From Artemia franciscana (taxonomy: Eukaryota; Arthropoda; Branchiopoda; Anostraca; Artemiidae), in assembly GCF_032884065.1 (NCBI RefSeq), contig NC_088872.1, forward strand, positions 310,001-374,000: 64,000 nucleotides of DNA, written 5' to 3'. Shown piece after piece: positions 44,385-56,073 of this stretch (positions within the stretch are counted from its first letter, which is position 1; each line of letters begins with the position of its first letter). The notes below the pieces were generated by a model. The model was not told the origin of the DNA, made no database searches, and saw nothing but the letters and a program-made list of their open reading frames with translations. The translations under genes were made by a program, and so were the position numbers.

Positions 44385-47300
44385 CCTTTAGAGCTTCTCA
44401 AGACAAGAACTCAATTTGCACTTCACTGAAAAAAAAAGAAAAGATGACCATGGATTGTAGGTTTAACATACATTTACTAATATTTATTCCCTAAATTTTA
44501 ATAGATTTTATTTACTGAAGTAAAAAAAAACTGAAAACATTTAAAATATATTTTGTTTTTTAGTAAAGTGCAAACTATGCTCAGTTATTGAGAAGCTATG
44601 GAGGCTGTCAGATCTAAACATTTTAATTTTTGCTCTTTTTGAGCTTCACTCGGTTATTTATTCTAATTTTTATTTGGTTTGAGTTTCATTTATGATTTGT
44701 GGTGATTTATGGTAGTTTTACGGTTGGAAGGCTATTTGACTTTATTTCTGCTAATTTTTGGCTAAGGGAAGCTCTTTACTTTTATTTGAAAAGTTCTTTA
44801 ACTAATCTCTGACCGTTTTATTGACTTAGTCTTTTTTATGGAAAAAAACAACATTTTATTTTCCTTTTCTATTAGAAGCCAAAGTTCAGATTGCTATTTG
44901 TATGTTGGAAAAAATTTTCAGCAATTTTAATCCTGACACAAATAGTATTTTTAATTTGAGTTTATACCTCCTCAAGTTGACTTAAAAATAAAACTTAATA
45001 TTATTCACAAAAAAGTCGATGGATACACTTACACCCTTTTCCTTTATTGAAATTGTTAGCACAGAAGTAGCAATAGTAGTAGCCATGAAAGTTTCAAATT
45101 TATACCCCAGTCGTTCTCGATATATCGCAGAGGTGTCTCATTGGGAACTGTGTACTTAGCGCCATTTGATTTAGTTATAGAGCAACGTTTAGCTTCAGAG
45201 CGTAATAGTTTTAGAGCCAATTGGATAATTGGGGGGAGCTGACATATCCAATATTCCTAGAGATATAGCTACTGAATTGTTGTACTATGCTGAAGAGAAT
45301 GACTTTCTCAAAATTTTGATTGGATATTTTTGGAAAATGGATGGGCTTGGGAGGAGGTCACTTACCCACCATCGCTTTTCACTCTTTAAAATGGCACTAG
45401 AAATATTAATCTGAATTCAAATTAGCTACTTTAAAAGTTTCAATGATATTTTTAGTCATTATAGAGTGACATTGCATACGACATTGCTTATTTCCCTTTA
45501 AATGCCTGCGTGCATTTAGCTTTTGTTTTATCAACCCCCCTCCCTTAAACGCTCCCTAGAAGTCTCACCTTAATACCCTTAGCGTCATTAGCCACAATAA
45601 CGGTAGTGGTAGTATTATTAGCATGTTTATCGCCTTCTGCTGATTTGAAAGTCCTTCTCATCAAGTCCTGGAAGTTTCAACATAAGTAGCAGGAGCTGTA
45701 GTAAATGTAGTGGCGGTAATAGTATTAATAGTAGAATGCACATATTGCCTTTTGGTCAAATGATCTCCCTCTTTAAGCATTTTCTGAAAGTTCCAACTTA
45801 ATGCTCAAATTGATTTTTAAGATGTGCTCTTTTTACAATATGTATGCACATAGTGTCTTTTGATTTACTTCAAATTTTCCCTCAATGTTTTAAATTTAGT
45901 TCTGTAGTTGTAAGAGTAGTATGGTATAGTATGGTATAGTTGTAATAGTAGTAGTATTGTATGGACGCAGTAGTAGTCGATATAGATGTAATAGTAGCAA
46001 TAGCTGACAAATATTTCCTTTTTGGTAAATTGATCATCTCCCTTATTATTTCCTAAAAGTTTCAAATTAATATTGCTAAGTAATTCCTGATTTACACCCT
46101 TTTGACAGCCCATATACACATAACGTGTTCTGATCTAGCTCAACACTCCCTCAACTTTCTCTGAAAAGCTCACCCGGAGGCTCTTTGTCTTTATGGAAAA
46201 GCCGAACTGGGATAGGTTAAAACATGCACAAATCATAGCCCTTCTTCTGGGGGCTGTGAGGGGGTTGACGTCCCCAAAGGCATAATTACAGGATCTTGCA
46301 GTGATGCAGGTAAGTAGACATCTCAAAAATTTGATGGGACGCTTGTTTTGGAAAATGATGGTCATGGGAGGGAGGAAGCTGGTAAGACTTAATTCACTTT
46401 TGACTTTTAAAAGATCACTTATAATTTCCGATTAAATGAGCCCAATACAAAATTTATACGACCACTTATTAAATTTAAACATTTTATGCATTCAGAGTAT
46501 AATTTAAAACGCTTGTCCCGAGGCTCTGAGGGGTTATTTCAGCCCTTAAAGCCTCTTTATTTGATCTTTAGACTATTTTGAACAAAATGGCTATATAAAA
46601 ATTTCTATTGGATGCATTTGGGGAAAAGAAGAAGTGGGATAGTGTTAGTTGCCCTCCTACTACTTTGGACTCCTAAAAAGGACACCATAACCTCTTATTT
46701 CCAATTGAATTATCCACTTCAGAAGTTTATACGACCATCCCCTCCATAATAACCTTAAATGTTAACAATGGGCAGCTAATACAACTTATAGTGCTTGCCT
46801 TGAAACCCATGGGGAGGAGAGTATCATTCCCAAAGACATAATTACTAGACCTTTAAAACATGCTTATCAAAATGGCTATCTCAAAACTTTGATTGTATGT
46901 TTTTAGGGAAATCATGGGTGGAGGAGGAGGACTGTTTTTCCTCTAATCATTTTCGACTATTAAAAAGTGCAATGTAGCTTTCAATTTTCGATCCAGTAAG
47001 CTCCCTCCGAAGTTTATACTACCAATTCATCTTTAAAACGTCATATATCACCGGGGCATAACTCACAACCCTCGCCTGGGGGACTATGGAGGGTTTTAAT
47101 CTTCAAAGACATAATTACTGGACCTTTTAACTACGCTGAACAAAATAGATATTTCGAAATTCTGATTGGATATATTTGGTTAAATGCTAGGCGTGATGGG
47201 CGTTTTTTGAAAAATGACTGTCTCAAAATTTATAACAGATGTATTTTGGGAAAATAAGACGATTAGGGGGGAGGAGGTAGCTACCCTCCAATCACTTTGA

Positions 47301-47690
47301 CTCTTAGAAAGGGCACTATAACTTCTGATAATCAATCCAGTGAACCCCTCCTGATATTTAAACGACCACCCTTTCTATAGAATTCTTAGATGCCCTCAGG
47401 ACATAACTTACAACCCTTGTCCTAAGGTTTGTAGGGATGGTTGAACCGTCATGCTCAAAATTTCCGGATATTTCAACCACGCTGAAAAAAATTCTATCTT
47501 AAAATTTTAATTGGATGTGTTTGGGGAAATATTGTGCGTGGAGGGGGGTGCCATCCGGTTACTTTCGACTCTTAAAAACGGCACTAGCCCTTTAGCCCCT
47601 TTCGAAGTCTTGCAACAACTTTTTCTGTACGAAGTGCTCAGTTCTAAAAAGAAAATAAAACCAAAAATTAAATAAAACAAAAATGATATG
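44385..47690 (+). repeat. Composite tandem-unit repeat, copy I
   Basis: Three zones occur in order: about 700 bp of low-copy sequence (44385-45100); TAG/TAA-trinucleotide-rich units with 'AAAGTTTCAACTTAAT' and 'TTGCCTTTTGGTCAA' words (45050-46150); and G-run units with 'AATGGCTATCT.AAAATTT' (46150-47690). The same three zones in the same order occur at 51285-58230. A TATTGCCTTTTGGTCAAATG near 45745 is the undisrupted counterpart of the site at 53622/56074. No gene is present; short ORFs follow the units. Confidence 0.7.
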
Positions 47691-48049
47691 GGGTACACAT
47701 TTTTCTTTACTTAGGCAGCGTTTAATAAAGAAATCGTCCCGACGATTTAATAAAGAAGGATTTAGTGGGTAGTGTTTTTTATTAATGATAATAAGAAAGT
47801 AATACCCGTTCCATATCATAGTCACATCTATCCAATTGAAAGCCAAATGTCATGAATGATATGGCAATTTTCTTGAAATTAGCGTCATACATGTATATAA
47901 AAAGTGAGAAATTAAAATTTTAAGAAATTAGTTTCAAGAGTTTGCACCAACAGCAATTTGTGTCCAATTGTTCTCTACAGTTGTGCTCTACAAACTTTTG
48001 TCAGATTCCTCTCCCAGACAGAAAAATTGCTGTTCTAAGTTTCAAGCTT

Positions 48050-48108
48050 TTATCGTTTAAAAAAGTAGCCTAATGCTAAACTTGATGAAATCCACATAAA
48101 ATTCGATT

Positions 48109-48169
<61 letters not shown>

Positions 48170-48280
48170 ACAATATTTTGTTTTCTAGAATTTCGGTTAC
48201 TATTGTTCAGGGTAACTCCTTATTTACAGTTCGATACCACAAACTGTTGAATACTTTACCCAACAAGTAATATTGTATTT
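48050..48280 (+). mobile_element. Old 3' end of the Helitron-like family, split by (TA)n
   Basis: It has the family 3' words: AAACTTGATGAAATCCACAT, then (TA)n at 48111-48166, then GAATTTCGGTTACTATTG, CTCCTTATTTACAGTTCG and a hairpin remnant ending at CTGTTGAA. The (TA)n has expanded at the ATATATTT found in other copies, which shows how these arrays can arise. Confidence 0.6.
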
Positions 48281-48383
48281 TCTGTATCTGATCAAAATGT
48301 CCACTTTTTTCAGGCTTCAAAACTAGTGTTCTTAAATCACTTTAATTTATTTGACTATTTAATGTAGTTGATTATATTTAATA

Positions 48384-50088
48384 TTAAATAAAAAAAGCTA
48401 GTTTCTTTTAGCTGAAAGTAAGGAGCAATATTAAAACTTAAAACGAACAGAAATTACTCGGTATATGAAATGGGTTGTCCCCTCTGCAATCCCTCGCTCT
48501 TTACGCTAAAGTTTTTAATTGTTTTAAAAAGTAGAACTGTGGCAAAGAGTTCAACTTTACGTAAAGAGCGAGGGATTGCGGAGAGGACAACCCATTTCAT
48601 ATACGGAGTAATTTCTGTTCGTTTTAAGTTTTAATGTCGCTCCTTACATTCAGTTAAAAAAAAATAGTTTTTTTTTTGTTTAATTTCTGAACGTTTTTGG
48701 ATTAATGCATGTTTGATTTTGGCTCTCCGCCCTTAAATTATTAAAATAAAATGTGCATATTAATTCTTTTTTTGGATAAATGGCTTTCTCTTAGTTTTGA
48801 TCATACGATTTTGAGAAATAAGGGGTTGGGAAGGAGGCCTAATTGCCCTACAATTTTTCGGTTACTTAAAAAGGCAAACAGAACTTTTAATTTTTAACGA
48901 ACGTTTTTATTACTAAGAAATATACGTAACTTAAGAATTAACTTACGTAACAAACTTTTATATTCTTATATTTTTATTATTTATATGAGGGTGTTTATCC
49001 CCTCGTTAATGCCTCGCTCTGTAGGCTAAATCTTAATTTTTGTCCAAATTCTTTAAGATTGACACCTAAATCAGAAAGGCCGTAGAATAAATAGTTGAAA
49101 TTACTAAAAATACTTTAGCATAAAGAGCGAGGTATTTATCTCCTCAAAAATACCTCGCTCTTTATGCTAAAGTATTTTTAGAACCCCTCATATGCGTAAT
49201 AATCTGTTCGTTTTAAGTTTTAATGCTACTCCTTACTTTCAATTGAAAAAACCTTTTCATGTTTATTTTTTCGTTTTTGTATAGTAATTCTAGAAAATTC
49301 CGCGCCCTTTTCATTGAATTTCTCTTCCCCCATGACATATTCCTCCAAGGAAAGATCCTCCCACATAGCCCCCTCCCCTCAAACTCGCCCCCAAACCCAA
49401 AAAAATCCCCCTGAAAACGTCTGTACACTTACCAATAACCATTACTGTATGTAAACACTGATCAAAGTTTGTAACTTGCAGCCCCTTCCCAAGGAACTAT
49501 GGGAGAGTAAGTCATCCCCAAAGAATGGTTATTATGGTTTTCGACTATGTGGAACAAAATGGATATATCGAAACTTTGATTCTTTGACTTTGGGAAAAAA
49601 ATGATAGTGGGAGGGGGCCTAGGTGCCCTTCAATTTTTTTAGTCATTTAAAAAGGGCACTATAACTTTTCATTTCCGTTATAATGAGCCCTCTTACAACA
49701 TTCTAGGAACACTTGGTCGATACTTTGACCCCTGGAGGAAAAACAAAACAAAAAAAACAAATAAACACGCACCCGTGATCTGTCTTCTGGCAAAAAAACC
49801 AAATTCCACATTTTTGTACATAGGAGCTTTGAATTTTTGTTATAGGGCTCTCTGATACGCTGAATACGATGATGTGATTTTTGTTAAGATTCTATGACTT
49901 TTAAGGGGTGCTTCCTCCTATTTTCCAAAATAAGGTAAATTTTCTCAGGCTCGTAACTTTTGATGACAAAGACTAAATTTGATAAAACTTATATATTGAA
50001 AATCAGTATGAAAACCCGATTTTTAGAGTTTCGTTTAGTATTGAGCCTGGTTGCTCCTTACTACACTTCGTTACCACGAACTGTTTGA
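48384..50088 (+). mobile_element. Helitron-like repeat, full-length copy
   Basis: It starts TTAAATAAAAAAAGCTAG and ends CCACGAACTGTTTGA, 1705 bp. The 5' palindrome is at 48384-48690, with tips AATCCCTCGCTCTTTACGC and its complement. The second hairpin is at 49106-49183. The preceding base is A; the following base is C (usually T), probably a point change. No ORF with protein character. Confidence 0.85.
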
Positions 50089-50451
50089 CAATACAACAAA
50101 AAGACGTCTCTAAGTATCTTGATTTTAAAAGAAAAATTCTAGCACTTGAAAAACTCGGCTTTACCTCAGTCTTAATGTATTGGGTATCATTTTCATTTGT
50201 AGACAGCTTAAAATTTAATACCCTAAGCGGTTTTTCTTATGGGTAGTGCAGAACATACCCAGAATGCTTCATAGTTATTTAAATTGTGGTTTACCATATG
50301 CTTGAATTCTTTTTACTGGTGTGAATTATATTTTCAATTGAAATAGTTTTCTCCTTTTATTCCCTCAGAAGACTCAAAGCCATTATAGAATTGGAGTAAA
50401 ATATTAAACTAACAAGAAAAAAGAATTTTAGCTCGTTTTTTTATTTAGAAA
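50089..50451. other. Short unique stretch between two repeats
   Basis: AT-rich with no feature seen. Confidence 0.5.
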
Positions 50452-50884
50452 ATTAAAAAAAAGTATTTTTTAACTGTAAGTAAGGAGTGACATTAAAACT
50501 TAAAACGAACAGAAATTATTCCGTATATGAAATGGGTTGTCCCCTCCTCAACGCCCCCTTCTTTACGCTAAAGTTTGACTCTTTGTCACAACTCTTCTTT
50601 TTAAAACAATAAAAAAAACTTTTAAGGGGATTTTCCACAATTTTCTAAAATACGGTAAATTTAGGGGGTGTTTTCACCTATTTTCTAAAATAGGGCAAAT
50701 TTTTTTCAGTCTCGTAACTTTTGATCGGTAAGACTAAACTTGATAAGACTTATATATTTAAAATTAGCATTAAAATGCAATTCTTTTGATGTAACTATTG
50801 GTATCAAAACTCCGTTTTTTAGAGTTTTGGTTACTATTAAGCCTGGTTGCTCCTTACTACAGTTTGTTACCACGAACTGTTTGA
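50452..50884 (+). mobile_element. Minimal Helitron-like copy, ~430 bp
   Basis: It has only one arm of the 5' palindrome (through CTTTACGCTAAAGTTTGACTC) and then jumps to the 3' region (GGGGGTGTTTTCACCTATTT to CACGAACTGTTTGA). A short stretch around TAAAATACGGTAAATTTAGG is duplicated at the junction. This is MITE-sized and shows which parts can be lost. Confidence 0.8.
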
Positions 50885-51284
50885 TATTCCATATTGCTGT
50901 GATTTTAACAGGTATTTAATAAAAGATCAATTAGAAACACTCGGATAAGGCTGGCATGAAATGCTTGGCCTTAATTCTGGCTAATAGATTCAATAGTTAT
51001 ATCAATTAAACATTATTACCATTTTGCATCAATAACTGGTGTCAAGAGAAACAGTATAATTACAATTTGCAAATTTCAGGTAAGCTGGTTTGAATACTGT
51101 TAATACACCCATACAATGTTTTCATATCATCTACTTTTTTGTGTTTGTACATTATTTACTGCTCAATGTTTCGGCACTCCATTCTGCAAAGTTTTCTACC
51201 CTTGAGTATATGTTCTTCTGTATACTTACAGACCAAACCGAAGAGTGGTCAACGATTAAAGTAGCCCACATTCCTCAAAATTGA
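50885..51284. other. Unique stretch, no gene supported
   Basis: An open stretch at 51090-51284 lacks splice support and recognisable features. Confidence 0.45.
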
Positions 51285-53622
51285 AATGTGCTTCAAGGGC
51301 TAGAACACAGAACCAGACCAAAACACTTTGCCGAAAAAACAAAAAAAAAACAAATGATCGTGCATTGTCAGTTTAATTGACATATACTGATATTCATTAT
51401 TAAAAGTTCAATAATTTTTTAATTGTGAAAGTAAATAAAGTGAAATTATTTCAAACGTGTTTTGTTTTCAGTAAGTGCAAATTGTGTTCTAGTCTTGAGA
51501 AAGCATGTGAGTTATAAGCCTTAGTCATGTTAATTTTTGTTCGTTTTTAGTTTAACTCGGCTGTTTATTGTAATTTCTGTTCATTTTGAGTTTCATTTAT
51601 TTATTGATAGTGATTTGTGGTATTTTTACGCTTGGAAATTTATTTAACCATGGTTTTGCTCATTTTTAGCTTAATGGAGCTCTTTACTTTTCTTCGAAAA
51701 ACTTGTTTCGTGGGAAGTTTTTTTTTTTTTTAATTAATCTCTGTTCGTTTTTATTGACATACCATTTTTCATAGAAAATACTATTTTAAATCTTTTCAGT
51801 TTTTTTTTCTATCAAAGTCCATAGTATGGGCTGCTATTTGTAACTTGGAAAAATTTTCTCAGCAATTTTTAATCCTGACACAAATAGTATTTTTAAATTT
51901 AATTTTATAGTTTCTAAAGTTGACCTGAAAAATAATACTTAATATCATCCCCAAAAGATTATATCTGTGCTTTTTGACAACCTGCATATATTTACACTCT
52001 TTTTATTTATTTAAATTGTAAAAGCAGAGGTAGTAATACTTGTATCCCCAAAAGTTCCATCTTAATACCCCCAGTCGTTCTCGATATATTACTGAGGTGT
52101 CTTATTGGCAACCATAACTACAATACCTTTTGATTTTTTTAAATGGAATATTTAGTTTTAAACTATAATGAGCCAACTGTTTACAATTTGACATGCCTAA
52201 TACCCCTAAAGACATAGTTGCTGGACCATTCTACTATACTGAACATAATGGCTGTCTCAAAATTTTAACTGGATGCGTTTGGAAAATGAATGAGCTTGAG
52301 AAAAAGGTCGCTTGCCTTCCAATCTCTTGTTACTCTTGGCACTAGAACTTTAAATTTTGGATTGAATTAACTCCCTTAAAAGTTTCAAGGATATTTCTAG
52401 CTATTACAGAGTGGTGCCTTTTTTGATATTACTTAAATGCCCTTTTGAAACCCTGCATGCATACAGTTTTTTCCTTTAATTGAAACTCCTAAACGTTCCC
52501 TAAAAGTTTCATCTTAATACCTTTAGCTTCATCAGTCTTATTAGCTGTAGTGGCAGTAATAAAAGTATACATATAATGCCTTCTGGCTAGTTAAAAATTT
52601 CTGACAGCTTACCCTTAAATGTCTAAGTAAATAGTATAAGTTATTCTTCAGATAATACTTCTATTTTTTTTTATTCAGTTCAACATCCGCCTAAATATTC
52701 CTTAAGAACTTCACCTTAATACCCTGAGCTTGCGCAGTAGCAATAGTTGTTGCAGCATTAGTAGCAGTATGTACCAAGCACCTTTGGTTTCTTCAATGCA
52801 CCTCTGACACCTCCAACACACTCGCTGAAAGTTACAGCGTTCCTGAAAGTTACAAATTCGAGTATTCCAGAAGCATTTCTGATGCGTCTGCTTGACAACC
52901 TGTGTGGGCGTAATGTGTTTCGATTTAGTTTCATACAGTTTCTACATATCCGAAATGTTTTGTCTTAATATCCGTAGTTTTAATGGCTAGAAAGAATTTT
53001 AGTAGCCTAAACTTTAGTGGTAGTAGTAGCAATAGAAGTAGTAATAATAGCAATAGTAGTAGTAGTGTCAGTAAAAGCAGTTGCATGACAATACAAATAT
53101 TTTCCTTTGGCTAGTTCAACATCTATCACAACAACCCCTGTTAGTTTCAACTTCACACACTGAACTGTTGCAAAGGTATTGCTGTTGCACCCTTTTAACA
53201 ACCTGCATACAGAGGGTGGGTTCTAATTCAGTTCATCTTTTCTCCTCGAAATGTCTTCAAATATTTACCATTAATGCCCTTAGCCATAGTTGTAATAATA
53301 GTCATAATAGTAGTATTGATATAACTAGTAATAATATATTACTACTAGAAGCAGTAGTATTAACTAATTCTCTTTTGGTCAGTTGGACATCCCTCTCATC
53401 AAGTTCTAAAAGTTTCAACTTAATAAAACTAGGCATTGCTATGAAACTGCTGATATGTCTTTTTGATAACCTGCATGTTCATACACCTCTTGAAGTTTCC
53501 ATCTCAATGCTCTTAGCCCTACAAGCTCTTAGCCCTAGAAATTGAAGTAATGCTAGCAGTAGGAAATCTAGCAGTAAAAGTAGCATTAGCAGTAGTGTGC
53601 GAAATATTGCCTTTTGGTGAGA
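51285..53622 (+). repeat. Composite tandem-unit repeat, copy II, first part
   Basis: This parallels 44385-46150. It has the same low-copy lead (GTGTTTTGTTTTCAGTAAGT near 51460, GTTTTTAGTTTAACTCGGCT) and then TAG-rich units (52500-53620) with CTTTTGACAACCTGCAT and AAAGTTTCAACTTAAT words. It is interrupted at 53622 by the next element and resumes at 56074. Confidence 0.7.
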
Positions 53623-56073
53623 TTAAATAAAAAAAACTAGTTTTTTTAACTGAAAGTAAGGAGCGACATTAAAACTTAAAACGAACAGAAATTACTCCGT
53701 ATATGAAATGGGTTGTCCCCTCCGCAATCCCTCGCTCTTTGCGCTAAAGTTTTTAATTGTTTTAAAAAATAGAATTGCGGCAAAGAGTCAAACCTTAGCG
53801 CAAAGAGCGAGGGATTGCGGAGGGGACAACCCATTTCATATACGGAGTAATTTCTGTTCGTTTTAAGTTTTAATGTCACTCCTTACGTTCAGTTAAAAAA
53901 ACTAGTTTTTTTTTATTTAATTTCTGAACGTTTTTGAGTTAATGCATGTTTGATTTTGGCTCTCCGCCCATGAATTATTGAAATAAAATTTGTATTTTAA
54001 TTTTTTTTGGCTAAATGGCTTTCTCTTAGTTTTGATCAGACCATTTTGAGAAATAAGGGGTGGAGAAGGAGGCCTAGCTGCCCTCCAGTTTTTCGGTTAC
54101 TTAAAAGGCTACTAGAACTTTTAATTTTTAACGAACGTTTTTATTAGTAAAAAACATACGTAACTTAAAAATTAACTTACATAACGAACTTTTATATTCT
54201 TATATTTTTATTATGTGTACGAGGAGGTTTGTATCCTCGTTACTACCTCGCTCTTTACACTAAATCGTAAGTTTTGTCCCAATTCTTTAAGAATGACCCC
54301 TGAATCAAAAAGGCCGTAGAATAAATAGTTGAAATTACTAAAAATATTTTAGCATAAAGAGCGAGGTATTTATCTCCTCCTAAATACCTCGCTCTTTATG
54401 CTAAAGTATTTTTAGAACCCCTCATATGCGTAATAATCTCTGTTCGTTTTAAATTTAAATGCTATTCCTTACTTTCAATTGAAAAAACGTTTTCATGTTT
54501 ATTTTTTCATTGTTTTTTTATAGTAATGCTAGAAAATCCTGCGCCCTTTTCATTGAATTTTTCTTCCCCCATGACATATTCCTCCAAGGAAAGATCCTCC
54601 CACACAGCCCCCTCCCATCAACCTCACCCCCCAAACCAAAAAATTCCCCTGAAAACGTCTGTACAATTCCCAATAACCATTACTATATGTAAACACTGGT
54701 CAAAGTTTGTAACTTGCAGCCCCTCCCCCAGGGATTGTGGGGGAGTAAGTCATTCCCAAAGACATAGGTATTATGGTTTTCGACTATGCGGAACAAAATG
54801 GCTATCTCAAAATTTTAATCCGTTGACTTTTGGAAAAAAATTAGCGTGGGAGGGGGCCTAGGTGCCCTCTAATTTTTTTGATCACTTAAAAAGGGCACTA
54901 GAACTTTTCATTTCCATAAGAATGAGCCCTCTTGCGACACTCTAAGACCACTTGGTCGATACGATGACCCCTGGGGAAAAGAAAGAAAATAAAAACAAAC
55001 AAATAAACACGCACCCGTGATTTGTCTTCTGGCAAAAAAATACGAAATTCCACATTTGTTTAGATAGGAGCTTGAAATTTTTGCTATAGGGTTCTCTGAT
55101 ATGCCGAATGCGATGGTGTGATTTTCGTTAAGATTCTATGACATTTAAGGGATGTTTCCCCCTTTTTTCCAAAATAAGGCAAATTTTCTCAGGCTCTTAA
55201 CTTTTGATGACAAAGACTAAATTAATTGAAACTTATATATTTAGAATCAGCGTGAAAATTCAATTCTTTTGATGTATCTTTTAGCATCAAAATTTGCAGA
55301 AGTTAACTCCTTTGCAGAAGTTAGGCTCAAAATTGGAAAAGGATTTTGAAAACGTCTGTACACTTCCCAATAACCATTATTATATGTAAACACTGGTCGA
55401 AGTTTGTAACTTGCAGCCCCTCCCCTAGGGACTGTGGGGGAGTAATTCATCCCCAAAGACATAGTTATTATGATTTTCGACTATGTTGAACAAAATGGCT
55501 ATCTGAAAATTTTTATCCGTTGACTTTGGGATAAAAATGAGCGTGGGAGGGGGCCTAGATGCCCTCCAATTTTTTTGGTCACTTAAAAAGGGCACTAGAA
55601 CTTTTCATTTCCGTTATAATGAGCCCTCTTGCGACATTCTAGGACTACTTGGTCGATACGATGACCCCTGGGGAAAAGAAAAAAAACAAAAAAAAAACAA
55701 AACAAACAAATAAACACGCACCCGTGATTTGTCTTCTGGCAAAAAATACAAAATTCCACATTTTTGTAGATAGGAGCTTGAAACTGCTACAGTAGGGTTC
55801 TCTGATACGCTGAATCTGATGGTCTCATTTTCGTTAAGATCGTACGACTTTTAGGGGGTGTTTCCCCCTATTTTTCTAAATAAGGCAAATTTTCTCAGGC
55901 TCGTAACTTTTGATGGGTAAGACTAAACTTGATGAAACTTATATATTTAAAATCAGCATTAAAATGCGATTCTTTTAATGTAGCTATTGATATCAAAATT
56001 CAATTTTTTAGAGTTTTGGTTACTATTGAGCCGGATCACTCCTTACTACAGTTCGTTACCACGAACTGTTTGA
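53623..56073 (+). mobile_element. Helitron-like repeat, longest copy, with internal duplication
   Basis: 2451 bp. It starts TTAAATAAAAAAAACTAG; the 5' palindrome runs 53623-53925. A hairpin with 35-bp stem and 8-nt loop lies at 54338-54415. It ends CACGAACTGTTTGA. An internal part of about 690 bp is present twice (from near 54655 and from near 55349), which explains the extra length over other copies. It sits between A and T in the composite repeat, whose uninterrupted form is near 45745. No transposase is encoded. Confidence 0.9.

Noticed and set aside
53081-53545. 154-codon ORF in the TAG-rich region
   Set aside because: It is built of trinucleotide repeats and family words of the composite repeat. 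No ATG context or domain supports it, and the paralogous region at 45-46 kb does not keep the frame.
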